DNA of 64,000 nucleotides from NCBI GenBank assembly GCA_964439725.1, contig CAYTPY010000002.1, positions 1 through 64,000 on the forward strand, in the 5' to 3' direction. Each line of letters opens with the position of its first letter. The first letter of the stretch is position 1. This document shows positions 34,759 through 43,121 of this stretch, piece by piece. Below the pieces are notes generated by a model. It was not told the origin of the DNA and did not search any database. It saw nothing but the letters and a program-made list of their open reading frames with translations. The position numbers and the translations under genes were made by a program. Source of the stretch: Croceibacterium_A sp964439725 (lineage in GTDB: Bacteria; Pseudomonadota; Alphaproteobacteria; Sphingomonadales; Sphingomonadaceae).

Positions 34759-35187
34759 ATGACGATTGCCCGAGTAATCGCCGGCCGAGATCAGCAGATC
34801 ATCCGTTGCTCGCCGCAGGAAACCGTTCGCGAGGCGACGGGCCTCCTCGCCGATAATAGAATTGGCGCGATGCCGGTGCTCGATGACGGGCAGGTGGTGG
34901 GCATCTTCTCAGAACGGGACCTGCTCTACTGCATCGCAGAACATGGCGAAGAAGCGCTGGACTTGCGCGTCGGCAAAGTAATGACCGCGCCGCCGATAAC
35001 CGCGGAACCGGATACGACGATTCGTGACGCCGCCGAACTGATGACCCTGCGGCGGATTCGCCACCTTCCGGTAATCGACGAGGGCAAGCTTGTTGCGTTC
35101 GTGTCGATCGGCGACCTGGTCAAATACCGGCTCGAAATGGTCGAGCACGAAGCCCAGGCGATGCGCGAGTACATCACGACGGCTTGA
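34759..35187 (+). CDS. CBS-domain pair protein
   Basis: A 142-residue protein made of two CBS motifs forming one Bateman module (first NRIGAMPVLDDGQVVGIFSERDL, second RRIRHLPVIDEGKLVAFVS, each quoted in part). Such stand-alone modules bind adenine nucleotides and regulate partners. No catalytic domain attached. ATG at 34759 is preceded by AAAGGGAGA. It precedes the A-type iron-sulfur carrier by 31 bases. Confidence 0.9.
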   Translation: MTIARVIAGRDQQIIRCSPQETVREATGLLADNRIGAMPVLDDGQVVGIFSERDLLYCIAEHGEEALDLRVGKVMTAPPITAEPDTTIRDAAELMTLRRIRHLPVIDEGKLVAFVSIGDLVKYRLEMVEHEAQAMREYITTA

Positions 35188-35218
35188 GACCGCATGCGCC
35201 GCGTCCTACATTGGAGGC

Positions 35219-35548
35219 ATGTCTCAAGGTCTGATGCTCACCGAAGCCGCGGCCACCCGCGTCGATGCCATTGCCAGCAAGCAAGGGCGGGCGGCCATTC
35301 TGCGCCTCACGGTAGAAGGCGGCGGATGTTCGGGCTTCCAGTACAAGTTTGATCTCAGCGACGGTCCGGAGGCCGACGATGTGGTCAGCGAAACGGAAGG
35401 CGTGAAGCTGGTGGTCGATCCGATCAGCCTCGACCTCGTGGCGGGCAGCACTATCGATTTCGTAGAATCGCTCGGCGGGGCGGCATTCAAGGTCGAGAAC
35501 CCTAACGCTGCGGCTGGATGTGGCTGCGGCTCCAGCTTCGGCATCTAA
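35219..35548 (+). CDS. erpA: A-type iron-sulfur carrier (ErpA/IscA-like)
   Basis: A 109-residue HesB-fold protein that delivers Fe-S clusters to apo-enzymes. Three ligands are present: the Cys in LTVEGGGCSGFQYKF and the two in AAGCGCGSSFGI. The ATG at 35219 lies only one base after GGAGG, unusually tight; the ATG at 35234 would lose five residues but has a spacing of 16, so neither is ideal. The family N-terminus (LTEAAATRV) fits either. Confidence 0.92.
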   Translation: MSQGLMLTEAAATRVDAIASKQGRAAILRLTVEGGGCSGFQYKFDLSDGPEADDVVSETEGVKLVVDPISLDLVAGSTIDFVESLGGAAFKVENPNAAAGCGCGSSFGI

Positions 35549-35610
35549 CCGCGCAGCGCCGCTGACCGCGATCATTGCGGTCGCGCGCGGCGCAGCCTAG
35601 ACACGGCTGC

Positions 35611-36381
35611 GTGCGCATAGCTTCCTTCAACATCAACGGAACCCGGGCTCGGCTCCCGCGCCTGATCGAATGGCTCGAGGAACGACGTCCCGCCGTCACC
35701 TGCTTGCAGGAGATCAAGTGCGCCGACGACGCCTTTCCGGCCGAGGAATTCGAGAAGATCGGCTACCATGCAATTTGGCATGGGCAGAAAGGCTTCAACG
35801 GCGTCGCCATACTGGCCGACGGTGAGCCTCCGATAGAAGCAGGGCGGGGCCTGCCTGGTGATCCTGAGGATGTTCAATCGCGGTATATCGAGGCCGACAT
35901 CCAAGGTATCCGGATCGTCAACCTCTACCTGCCCAACGGCAACCCGCAGCCAGGGCCGAAATTCGATTACAAGCTGGCGTGGATGGAGCGCCTGCGGGCG
36001 CGAGTGAAGGAACTGCTAGCAACCGAGCAGCCGACCGTTGTTGTCGGCGACTTCAACGTCATACCCGAGGATAAAGATACGTTTTCGGTTCGCGCGATGC
36101 AGAACGACGCGCTGATGCAGCCGGCCTCGCGCGACGCCTATCGGCGGATACTCAACGACGGTTGGACCGACGCAATCGATACACTGAACCCCCAGGGCGG
36201 CGTATGGACGTACTGGGACTATCAAGCCGGCGCGTGGCAGCGCGATCACGGCTTCCGCATCGACCACTTGCTCCTCTCACCCGAAGCCGCCGACCGTCTT
36301 GAGGCGGCCGGCGTAGACAAGGAGTACCGCGGGCGCGAGAAGGCCAGCGATCACGCTCCGGTGTGGGTCGAACTCGCCTGA
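35611..36381 (+). CDS. xthA: exodeoxyribonuclease III
   Basis: AP endonuclease/3' exonuclease for base excision repair. The 256-residue EEP-fold protein shows IASFNINGTRARLPRL, CLQEIKC with the metal-binding glutamate, NLYLPNGNP, VVGDFNVIPEDKD, and the C-terminal IDHLLLSPEA and SDHAPVWVEL with catalytic Asp-His. GTG start at 35611 places the conserved N-terminus correctly. It ends 10 bases from the convergent cell wall hydrolase gene. Confidence 0.96.
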   Translation: MRIASFNINGTRARLPRLIEWLEERRPAVTCLQEIKCADDAFPAEEFEKIGYHAIWHGQKGFNGVAILADGEPPIEAGRGLPGDPEDVQSRYIEADIQGIRIVNLYLPNGNPQPGPKFDYKLAWMERLRARVKELLATEQPTVVVGDFNVIPEDKDTFSVRAMQNDALMQPASRDAYRRILNDGWTDAIDTLNPQGGVWTYWDYQAGAWQRDHGFRIDHLLLSPEAADRLEAAGVDKEYRGREKASDHAPVWVELA

Positions 36382-36395
36382 GCCTTTTCGCTCAG
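36378..36395. terminator. short hairpin between convergent xthA and cell wall hydrolase genes
   Basis: CTGAGC and GCTCAG flank CTTTTC, a 6-base stem that includes both stop codon regions. Too short and without a T-run to be a sure terminator. Confidence 0.3.
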
Positions 36396-37033
36396 CGATA
36401 GAACACGTGAGTATCGATGCGCGCAAGCTGCGTGCGGCGGCGTGCCCAGCTCGGCTTCACGTAGGTGGCGTGAAAGAACAGCGCCTCGCCCGCTTCGCTT
36501 TCCCAGAGATCCTGGTGCGCAATCTGAGCAAGGGCTTTCGCCCGCAGCCAGGCACGCGAGCTTTCATCGACGCGCGGAATGCGACCCTTTTTCACAAACG
36601 AGAACTGGCCCCGCTGCGTGACGACCGAGCAGTAGTCAGACGGGTAGAGGTGGGAGGCGGTGCGATTGATGACGACGCGGGCCACGGCAAGCTGCCCGGC
36701 CAGAGGTTCGCCGCGGGCTTCGAAATAGATCGCCTGAGCCAGGCATCGCATGTCGGGCGAGAGCGGCTCGGCCACCGGCATGTCGCCAACGAGTTCATGC
36801 AACGAAGTGGCGTCTTCGACGCGTTCTTCCAAAGTTTTCTCGGCGGGGAGGGGCTGAACCACCTCGTGGGAGACAAACCGCGGAGCGGCTGCGTCCGTGT
36901 GGCTCTCGCTAGCCTCTGTTGAGGCTTCAGGGCCGCGATCCTGGGCCCAGGCACCGGCTTCGGCGCCAAACAATGTCACAAGCAGAACGGCAACCGGCAC
37001 GAACGCGCCGGCGCGAGCAAATCGAAATGTCAT
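36392..37033 (-). CDS. SleB-type cell wall hydrolase
   Basis: A 213-residue exported protein with a signal peptide (VPVAVLLVTLFGAEAGAWAQ). The hydrolase domain resembles the SleB/CwlJ catalytic domain, which acts on peptidoglycan: RCLAQAIYFEARGEPLAGQLAVA with the catalytic glutamate, then VVINRTAS, YCSVVTQRGQFSFV and a terminal YVKPSWARR. A proline-rich linker lies between. It is last in a minus-strand series and preceded by a 211-base gap. Confidence 0.92.
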   Translation of the reverse strand: MTFRFARAGAFVPVAVLLVTLFGAEAGAWAQDRGPEASTEASESHTDAAAPRFVSHEVVQPLPAEKTLEERVEDATSLHELVGDMPVAEPLSPDMRCLAQAIYFEARGEPLAGQLAVARVVINRTASHLYPSDYCSVVTQRGQFSFVKKGRIPRVDESSRAWLRAKALAQIAHQDLWESEAGEALFFHATYVKPSWARRRTQLARIDTHVFYR

Positions 37034-37244
37034 CGATCCCGTAACTCAAGGCGGCGAGCCGCCCGTCGCAGGCCTGAGGGTCACGGTCGCGTCAGCAACC
37101 AGGTGCGATCCCATCCAAGAGCCTGCCGGCCTGCCCTCCGTCTGCGCGGCCGGTAACGCGGCATCAAGCCGTCTGCGTACCGCCAGCGCTGTTGGAAGAT
37201 GCGGGCCAAATAGCCATCGACGACCGCGCGTCAACCAAAGGTTC

Positions 37245-37580
37245 CTAGGATTCGATGAACCGTTCCCCATTCGGGACATCTAGTTCCAAGATCCACAGAT
37301 CGGGGTCCTGCTGCTTGCGACGCTCGCAGTATTCCCAGAATTCACCTGGACTATCAGTGACTTGCTGCCTCGACACTTTCCAAGCGCGGCGACCGTCGGG
37401 TTGCGGCATGCGTTCATATGCTGCGGCGAGGCGGTCCTTTGCGTAACAAACGATCATCAAAGTTCCGCTGTCGCGTTCACCTTTTGCGATAACCGTCGGG
37501 AAACCTCCAGCGCCGCTGACGGCGCGAATCAGACCCGCGACTTCCGCATGGGCTGGCAGGCGGGGCTCGCCCTCAGCCAT
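37245..37580 (-). CDS. DUF1491 family protein
   Basis: A 111-residue protein that matches the alphaproteobacterial DUF1491 pattern: PRLPAHAEVAGLIRAV, GGFPTVIAKGERDSGTLMIV, a central ERMPQPDGRRAW and the C-terminal DPDLWILELDVPNGERFI. Function unknown. The ATG at 37580 overlaps the stop of the upstream thioesterase by 8 bases. The frame is open upstream to 37670 but without similarity. Confidence 0.88.
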   Translation of the reverse strand: MAEGEPRLPAHAEVAGLIRAVSGAGGFPTVIAKGERDSGTLMIVCYAKDRLAAAYERMPQPDGRRAWKVSRQQVTDSPGEFWEYCERRKQQDPDLWILELDVPNGERFIES

Positions 37581-38055
37581 CGATTCGGTAGCCGGGTAGC
37601 CCGGACAACGCGATATGCGAGCGCACGAAGGTTCCGGTGCCGCGGCCGATCTCATCACCCTCACCGTCAATCAACCGGGCTTCCGCGACGAACACCCGGC
37701 GCCGGCCACTCACCCAGCGCCCTTCGGCCACGACCTCGCCGCTACGTACCGGCTTCGTGAAATGAAGGTTGAAGGCGGTGGTCAGTAGAAAGCGGTCAGT
37801 GACCATTGAGTTGGCGGCATAGAACGCCGCATCGTCCAGCATCTTGAAGTAAATCGTCCCGTGCGCCGCGCCGGCCGCATGATAGACCGCCGCATCGACG
37901 GTGAAGTGGATCCGCGCTACCCCCTCGGCGAGGATCTCAAGCCGAGAGTCGAACAAGCCATTGACGGGCGCGGAAGCGTAGAGCGATTCGAGAGCCCGGT
38001 AATGCACCCCCGCGCCGCCGGCAGTCGAACTAGGCGGCGTCGCGGTCCGTGACAT
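37573..38055 (-). CDS. PaaI-type hotdog thioesterase
   Basis: A 160-residue acyl-CoA thioesterase of the PaaI/4HBT group. The hotdog fold is shown by HFTVDAAVYHAAGAAHGTIYF, DDAAFYAANSM, LLTTAFNLHFTKPVRSGEV and ARLIDGEGDEIGRGTGTFV. Substrate unknown. With the ATG at 38055 it overlaps the ptsN stop by 26 bases; a GTG at 38007 would avoid this. Part of the minus-strand run hpf, ptsN, thioesterase, DUF1491. Confidence 0.88.
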   Translation of the reverse strand: MSRTATPPSSTAGGAGVHYRALESLYASAPVNGLFDSRLEILAEGVARIHFTVDAAVYHAAGAAHGTIYFKMLDDAAFYAANSMVTDRFLLTTAFNLHFTKPVRSGEVVAEGRWVSGRRRVFVAEARLIDGEGDEIGRGTGTFVRSHIALSGLPGYRIDG

Positions 38056-38491
38056 TGGTCAGCAGGCCGTAAAGCGCTTCGGCATCGGGTGCATCGCTGA
38101 GGGCCTCGTGCACTCGCTCGTCGCGCATAAGGCGTGAAATCGCCGCCAGGGCGTGAAGGTGTGCTGCGCCGCTGTTCTCGGGAGACAACAGCCCGAACAC
38201 CAAATCGACAGGCAGCCCGTCGGCCGAAGCGAAGTCCACCGGCTGCGGCAGCTTGAGCAACGCTGCCACCGGGCGTTGCAAGCCCGCGATCCGGGCGTGA
38301 GGTATCGCCACGCCGCGCCCGAACCCGGTGCTGCCAAGACGCTCACGGTCTTCCAGCGCATCAAGGACCTGCTCCCGATCGAGCCCGTAGCTCACCGCGA
38401 ACGCTTGGCTGAGGCGCTGCAAAATGGCGTGCTTGTCGGCAGCGTCAACAATGGCGACCGCCTCTGGCTTGATCGAAAACAGGGGACTCAT
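38030..38491 (-). CDS. ptsN: PTS IIA-like nitrogen regulatory protein
   Basis: The 153-residue end component of the nitrogen phosphotransferase system (PtsP-PtsO-PtsN). The phosphorylated histidine lies in RGVAIPHARI, preceded by ERLGSTGFGRG. SPENSGAAHLHALAAISRL near the C-terminal half is the usual IIA block. Start at the ATG 38491; the frame upstream to 38608 is basic and unlike the family. It follows hpf, as in the classic rpoN-hpf-ptsN order, although rpoN is not here. Confidence 0.93.
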   Translation of the reverse strand: MSPLFSIKPEAVAIVDAADKHAILQRLSQAFAVSYGLDREQVLDALEDRERLGSTGFGRGVAIPHARIAGLQRPVAALLKLPQPVDFASADGLPVDLVFGLLSPENSGAAHLHALAAISRLMRDERVHEALSDAPDAEALYGLLTNVTDRDAA

Positions 38492-38620
38492 GTCTCTGAT
38501 TCTCTGGCTCGCATCATGACGCGTGGAACGGCGCGGTCCCTTTGAAGGCTTACGACCGCCAACATTTTCAGGAACTTGATCGTCGTTATTGGGGGCCGCG
38601 CTTTTCACGTCAAGGCAGCC

Positions 38621-39184
38621 TCAGGAAGGCTCTACCCAACCGATCGAGCCGTCATCGCGGCGGTAAACCATATTGTGCCGCCCGGTTCCAGCGTTTTTGA
38701 AGAATAACGCATTGGTATTCCTAAGGTCCAGTTGCATCACCGCATCAGCGACACTGACTTCGGGAATGTCCGTCCGCGTTTCGGCAATGATCGGCGGAGC
38801 CTCGGGCGCTTCCTCGGCCTCGGGATCGCCAGCGTCAAACACTCGGTAGGCGGCATCTTCCCGCTGCGCCGCGTGGTCGGCTTGCTCATGGCGGTCCGTC
38901 AGCCTGCGCTTGTAGCGACGCAACTGCTTCTCGATCTTGTCGGACGCCTGTTCGAACGCCTGATGCGCGTCCTGCGCCTGACCGCGGCTTTTCAGGATAA
39001 GTCCTTGGTTGACGTGCATCACGATGTCGCAACCGAATGCGTTGTTCGGTGCTTTGCTGAACGTCACCTGCGAGGACAGGGCGCGCGAGAAGTACTTTTC
39101 ACGAATCCCGTTCAGGCGCTCGGCTGCATGTTCCTGCAAGGCCGAGCCGGTGTCGATCTGGTGGCCGGACACACGGATATCCAT
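38621..39184 (-). CDS. hpf: ribosome hibernation promoting factor, long form
   Basis: A 187-residue long HPF that dimerises 70S ribosomes in stationary phase. The N-terminal S30AE domain (MDIRVSGHQIDTGSALQEH, VTFSKAPNN, CDIVMHVNQGL, AHQAFEQASDKIEKQLRRY) is followed by an Ala/Glu-rich linker and the C-terminal dimerisation domain (DAVMQLDLRNTNALFFKNAG, MVYRRDDGSIGWVEP). AAGGAGAA precedes the ATG. 129 bases separate it from ptsN. Confidence 0.95.
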   Translation of the reverse strand: MDIRVSGHQIDTGSALQEHAAERLNGIREKYFSRALSSQVTFSKAPNNAFGCDIVMHVNQGLILKSRGQAQDAHQAFEQASDKIEKQLRRYKRRLTDRHEQADHAAQREDAAYRVFDAGDPEAEEAPEAPPIIAETRTDIPEVSVADAVMQLDLRNTNALFFKNAGTGRHNMVYRRDDGSIGWVEPS

Positions 39185-39234
39185 AGTCGGGGGTTCTCCT
39201 TCTGGTTCTTAGCCCTCCCGGGCGCGGCTTGAAA

Positions 39235-39918
39235 TCACTGCGCCCAGATCGGTGAGTTCAACGTTTCCAGAAAGGCTTTGTGCCGGGCAAGCTCTTCTGC
39301 GCTGGCCGCATGGGGTCGAGGTGCACGGAACGCACGCTGCCGCGGCCGAAATACCGGGAGTTCGATCGATTGGGTGCCCGCGCCCGTGGCGAGTGCCAGG
39401 CCGATTTGCCGACCGCCGGTGAGCTCGACGTAGACTTGCGCCAGCAGCTCGGCGTCGAGCAAAGCGCCGTGCAGAACGCGGTGGCTTCGATCGACACCGT
39501 AGCGGACGCAAAGCGCATCGAGCGAGTGCTTGGCGCCCGGATGCCGGCGGCGGGCCAGCATCAAGGTATCGATCATTCGATCGAGCAGGACTTCCGGATG
39601 GCCGCACAAGCCCAATTCGTAATTGAGGAAGCCAAAGTCGAATTGGGCATTGTGCGCTACCAGCGGCGAGTCCTCAAGGAAGTCGATCAGCTCAAGGGCA
39701 TGTTCGTGGAAGCACTTCTTATCGGCCAGGAAAGCGTCCGAAAGGCCGTGCACCTGTTCGGCGGCATGCGGCATCGGACGCTGCGGATTGAAGTAAGTGT
39801 GGAAGGTGCGTCCCGTCGGCACTCGGTTGACCAGCTCGATGCAGCCGATCTCGACCATCCGGTCACCACTCTGCGGATCGAGGCCCGTCGTTTCCGTATC
39901 GAACACGATTTCACGCAT
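39235..39918 (-). CDS. dnaQ: DNA polymerase III epsilon subunit
   Basis: Proofreading 3'-5' exonuclease of the replicase. The 227-residue DEDDh protein shows ExoI REIVFDTETTGLDP at the start, ExoII VAHNAQFDFGFLNYEL, and ExoIII HSLDALCVRYGVD and HGALLDAELLAQVY. Start at the ATG 39918 fits the family. It lies 8 bases behind coaE in a run dnaQ-coaE-aroE-maf-ppsR that matches the left side of the alphaproteobacterial origin region. Confidence 0.97.
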   Translation of the reverse strand: MREIVFDTETTGLDPQSGDRMVEIGCIELVNRVPTGRTFHTYFNPQRPMPHAAEQVHGLSDAFLADKKCFHEHALELIDFLEDSPLVAHNAQFDFGFLNYELGLCGHPEVLLDRMIDTLMLARRRHPGAKHSLDALCVRYGVDRSHRVLHGALLDAELLAQVYVELTGGRQIGLALATGAGTQSIELPVFRPRQRAFRAPRPHAASAEELARHKAFLETLNSPIWAQ

Positions 39919-39926
39919 GATCGGAG

Positions 39927-40547
39927 CTATCGACTGTAGCTCGGTTGCTGACAAGTTGAGCGCGTGAGCTTGTCCACTAAGGCTGTCACCGCAGCGCGAG
40001 TCTCGCCGAGGGAAGTTCCGGTATTGATCACATAGTCGGCGCGCTTGCGCTTCTCGGCGTCGGGCACCTGCAGTTTTAGGATGCTGGCCAACCGTTGCTC
40101 GGTCATTCCTGCACGGGCTAGAACGCGCTGACGCTGAACTTCGGCCGGAGCGGACACGACCACCACCGCGTCCACCTCCTCGATACCGCCTTTCTCGAAT
40201 AACAGCGGGATGTCGAACACGACCAACTTATCTGCAGCATGCTCGATCAGAAAGCGGCTGCGGGCGTTCCGTACAGCTGGGTGAACGATAGTTTCGAGGC
40301 GCGCCAAAGCCTGGGGGTCGTTAAACACGGCTTCGCCCAGCTTGTGGCGGTCCACACCTTCCGCATCGGTGCAGCCGGGGAAAGCCGTTTCGATAGGTCC
40401 GACCAGCGTTCCGCCCGGTCCTTGCAGGCGTCGTACGACGGCATCGGCATCGAACACGGGAATGCCCCGCTCCGCAAACATGCCCGCCACGGTCGACTTG
40501 CCCATCCCGATCGACCCGGTAAGCCCGAGGATGAGCGGTCGGCTCAT
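39927..40547 (-). CDS. coaE: dephospho-CoA kinase
   Basis: Last step of coenzyme A synthesis. The 206-residue P-loop kinase has GLTGSIGMGKSTVA (8-21), VFDADAVVRRL, HPAVRNARSRF and VFDIPLLFEKGG with VVVVSAPAEVQRQRVLAR. Its ATG overlaps the aroE stop by 4 bases (ATGA). Confidence 0.97.
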   Translation of the reverse strand: MSRPLILGLTGSIGMGKSTVAGMFAERGIPVFDADAVVRRLQGPGGTLVGPIETAFPGCTDAEGVDRHKLGEAVFNDPQALARLETIVHPAVRNARSRFLIEHAADKLVVFDIPLLFEKGGIEEVDAVVVVSAPAEVQRQRVLARAGMTEQRLASILKLQVPDAEKRKRADYVINTGTSLGETRAAVTALVDKLTRSTCQQPSYSR

Positions 40548-41404
40548 GCGCCCAGCAACTCTCGAAGGTCTGGGTCTCCCTCCTGCCGAGGTGGAGGACA
40601 GCCGAAAAAGAGTTCGAACGCGGCGGCTGCCTGCCCAATCAACATCGACAAGCCGTCGATTGATCGAAGGCCCGCCGCATGAGCCGCCTCCAGCAGCGGC
40701 GTTCGCAGCGGATTTGTGACGATGTCATAAACAACGCTACCCGGCGGTGCGTGACTCAGATCGAACCGCAGCGGTGGTTGACCCGTCATGCCGAGCGGAC
40801 TGGCGTTCACGATCAGGTCGAGGCAACCCGCGCGGTCGTCGAACGCGAAATCGGTGGGTTCTACAAAATGATCCAGGTCTACCGCGTGATGCTCGGCGAA
40901 TGGCGCGAGTTCATCGAGCAAAGCCTGAGCTTTCATTGGGTTGCGGCCGGCCAGCACGACGACGAAGTTCTCCGACGATAACGCCGCAACGATGGCCCGC
41001 GCCGCGCCTCCTGTGCCGAGCACGCGTGCCATGCGAAATAAATGCTCGGGCGCGAGCATTGGCCGTAGCGGCTCGAGGAAACCCGGTGCATCGGTGTTAT
41101 AGCCTACCAGCGATCCATCGCCGCTCCGCACGATCGTGTTCGCGGCGCCAATCCGCTTCGCCAGCGGGTCGAGACGGTCAAGATGCGGAATGACCGCCTG
41201 CTTATGCGGCATGGTTACGTTACAGCCGCGCCAAGCGGGGTCTTCGCGGCGTTCGTTCAAGTATCGGGCCACGTCCTGCGCCCCGACCAGATGCGCGCGG
41301 TACTCGCCACCTATCCCGAGCTTGCCGAGCCAGAAGTTATGAATGCCAGGCGATTTCGATTGAGCGATCGGATCGCCAATCACCTCGGCATAAGGCCGTG
41401 TCAT
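40544..41404 (-). CDS. aroE: shikimate dehydrogenase
   Basis: Reduces 3-dehydroshikimate with NADPH in aromatic amino acid synthesis. The 286-residue protein has the substrate-binding SPGIHNFWL and CNVTMPHKQAVIPHLD with the catalytic lysine, YNTDAPGF, the nucleotide motif VLGTGGAARAIVAAL and VVYDIVTNPLRTPLLEAA. It overlaps maf upstream and coaE downstream by 4 bases each, so the five genes are one tight operon. Confidence 0.97.
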   Translation of the reverse strand: MTRPYAEVIGDPIAQSKSPGIHNFWLGKLGIGGEYRAHLVGAQDVARYLNERREDPAWRGCNVTMPHKQAVIPHLDRLDPLAKRIGAANTIVRSGDGSLVGYNTDAPGFLEPLRPMLAPEHLFRMARVLGTGGAARAIVAALSSENFVVVLAGRNPMKAQALLDELAPFAEHHAVDLDHFVEPTDFAFDDRAGCLDLIVNASPLGMTGQPPLRFDLSHAPPGSVVYDIVTNPLRTPLLEAAHAAGLRSIDGLSMLIGQAAAAFELFFGCPPPRQEGDPDLRELLGA

Positions 41405-41979
41405 GCGGGCAGCTTTCCAAACTCACGCAGCGCGCCCAGTACTTCCAGCAATGGCATGCCCAGGACTGTGAACATGTCGCCTTCGATGCTTTCAAACAGT
41501 TGCACGCCAAGCGATTCGATTCGGAAGACCCCGACGCATTGGCTGACTTCTGGCCACTCGGCGACCAAATAGGATTCGATGAAGGCTTCGGTCAGTTCAC
41601 GGACCTTCAGTGTCGCCAGCGAGACGTGCTTCCACTCGATCCGACCTTCGAAAGCGAGAGCAGCCGCGGAATGGAGCTGCATGGTGCGTCCTGAAAAGAA
41701 GCGTAGATGCTCCTCTGCCTGAGCCCGGCTGGCCGGCTTGTCGAAGCGGTGGCCGCTTACCGCGAGCACTGAATCGCTGCCCAATACTGGCCGTCCGTTG
41801 CCTTCAACAGACAATGCCTTGGCCTCGGCGAGGGCTAACGCCACGGCGCCCGGGTGACCCGCATCCATCCGCGCCTCGAGGGCCCGCTCGTCGATAGCGG
41901 CAGGGCGGATTTCGAACTCCACTCCGGCCGCGCCGAGCATCGTGCGGCGCGAAGCACTTTTTGAAGCGAGGACGATCAT
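41401..41979 (-). CDS. maf: Maf-type nucleoside triphosphate pyrophosphatase
   Basis: A 192-residue Maf/YceF house-cleaning pyrophosphatase that hydrolyses non-canonical or methylated NTPs. IVLASKSASRRTML at the N-terminus and VLGSDSVLAVSGHRFDKP contain the catalytic residues. It overlaps ppsR by 4 bases upstream and aroE by 4 downstream. Confidence 0.95.
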   Translation of the reverse strand: MIVLASKSASRRTMLGAAGVEFEIRPAAIDERALEARMDAGHPGAVALALAEAKALSVEGNGRPVLGSDSVLAVSGHRFDKPASRAQAEEHLRFFSGRTMQLHSAAALAFEGRIEWKHVSLATLKVRELTEAFIESYLVAEWPEVSQCVGVFRIESLGVQLFESIEGDMFTVLGMPLLEVLGALREFGKLPA

Positions 41980-42821
41980 ATCGGTTTGGGTCCCCTTTCG
42001 GCGAGCCGCGGCCGCGCGCGCCGCTCATTGTATAGTTTGATCACCGCCGCGGCCGTTTCTTCGATCGAGCGCCGCGTGACATCGATCACCGCCCACCCAT
42101 TATCCGAGAAGATGCGGCGGGCATAAGCTACTTCCTTCTCGACCTGATCCTCGTCGACGTAGGCAGTTGGTGTCTGCTGGTTGAGCGACAGCAGCCGGTT
42201 GCGGCGAATCTCGATCAGACGGCGCGGCGCCGTCGTGAGGCCAACGATCATGGGATTGCGCAGCTGAAACAGCGAGGCAGGCGGTGGGCTCTCCATCACC
42301 AGCGGGATGTTCGCGACCTTGTAGCCGCGGTTGGCGAGATAGATGCTGGTCGGGGTTTTCGAACTGCGCGAGACGCCAGCCAGAAGAATGTCGGCCTCTT
42401 CCCAGTCTTCGGATGCGATGCCGTCATCATGAGCGATGGTGAACTGGATCGCATCGACCCGCGCGAAATAGGCCTCGTCCATCATGTGCTGGCGTCCTGG
42501 CCGCGCTTTGGCTTGTTCGCCGAGGCGATCCTCCAACGCAAAGGTGACGCTATCGAGCGGCGCCACGTGCGGCATCCCGAGCGCGCGGCACCTTTCCTCG
42601 AGTCGCCGCCGCGTCTCCTCGTTGACGAGCGTATAGAGCACAAGTCCAGGATTGGCGGCGAGATCCTCGACGATCCGATCGAGATGCTGCAGCGAACGAA
42701 CCATCGGCCAGAAGTGGCGGATGACCTCGGCATCGTCGAACTGTGCCAACGCTGCCTTGGCAATCATTTCGAGCGTTTCGCCGGTTGAGTCCGACAGCAA
42801 ATGGAGATGCAGCAGGGTCAT
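41976..42821 (-). CDS. ppsR: DUF299 kinase/pyrophosphorylase, PPDK/PEP synthase regulatory protein
   Basis: A 281-residue bifunctional regulatory enzyme that phosphorylates and dephosphorylates pyruvate phosphate dikinase or PEP synthase with ADP/Pi. The N-terminal HLLSDSTGETLEMIAKAAL and the P-loop LLAGVSRSSKTPTSIYLAN are diagnostic. ATG 42821 is chosen because the family begins HLHLLSDSTG; a GTG at 42845 adds eight residues. First gene of the operon leading away from the putative origin; a DnaA-box-like sequence overlaps its start codon. Confidence 0.94.
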   Translation of the reverse strand: MTLLHLHLLSDSTGETLEMIAKAALAQFDDAEVIRHFWPMVRSLQHLDRIVEDLAANPGLVLYTLVNEETRRRLEERCRALGMPHVAPLDSVTFALEDRLGEQAKARPGRQHMMDEAYFARVDAIQFTIAHDDGIASEDWEEADILLAGVSRSSKTPTSIYLANRGYKVANIPLVMESPPPASLFQLRNPMIVGLTTAPRRLIEIRRNRLLSLNQQTPTAYVDEDQVEKEVAYARRIFSDNGWAVIDVTRRSIEETAAAVIKLYNERRARPRLAERGPKPI

Positions 42822-42829
42822 GTGGACAA
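42821..42829 (-). promoter_or_regulatory. DnaA-box-like sequence 1
   Basis: TTGTCCACA on the minus strand, one mismatch from TTATCCACA, overlapping the ppsR start at the left edge of the putative origin. Confidence 0.5.
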
Positions 42830-42912
42830 GCGTGGCATAAACCACGGGACGGCGGGGCGGACAAGTTCGGGAGAGGATTCAACCCCCACTACCGGCGGAT
42901 CGGTACTCCACT

Positions 42913-42921
42913 CGGTCCACA
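42913..42921 (+). promoter_or_regulatory. weak DnaA-box-like sequence 2
   Basis: CGGTCCACA, sharing only the TCCACA core with the DnaA-box consensus, in the middle of the putative origin. Confidence 0.3.
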
Positions 42922-43052
42922 GCGCTACTCGGTTACCGACAGGCTGGGGATTGCGGGGAGAACATCCGGTTGACGCGAGAATGATACGGATTCGCGAGCC
43001 GTCGGCCCACTGGCCAGCCTGGGAGAAATCGGGCAAGGCTCTGCTCTCCCCA

Positions 43053-43061
43053 ATATCCACA
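43053..43061 (+). promoter_or_regulatory. DnaA-box-like sequence 3
   Basis: ATATCCACA, one mismatch from TTATCCACA, next to the AT-rich stretch before hemE. Confidence 0.5.
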
Positions 43062-43121
43062 GGGCCAACAGAGTCCTGAAACCTATCTAAATATCATTAT
43101 TTATTGGACTGGACTGACGCG

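Larger units (their letters stand above)
42822..43121. other. putative chromosomal replication origin (oriC) between ppsR and hemE
   Basis: Gene order on both sides equals the Caulobacter-type origin: dnaQ-coaE-aroE-maf-ppsR to the left and hemE, rho, mnmE, mnmG, rsmG, parA, parB to the right, with transcription leaving the gap on both sides. Inside, TCCACA cores of DnaA-box type occur three times, including ATATCCACA at 43053 and minus-strand TTGTCCACA at 42829. GANTC sites at 42876, 42989 and 43071 fit CcrM methylation. An AT-rich stretch at 43078-43108 could be the unwinding element and also the hemE promoter. Function is inferred from synteny plus these motifs. Confidence 0.72.
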
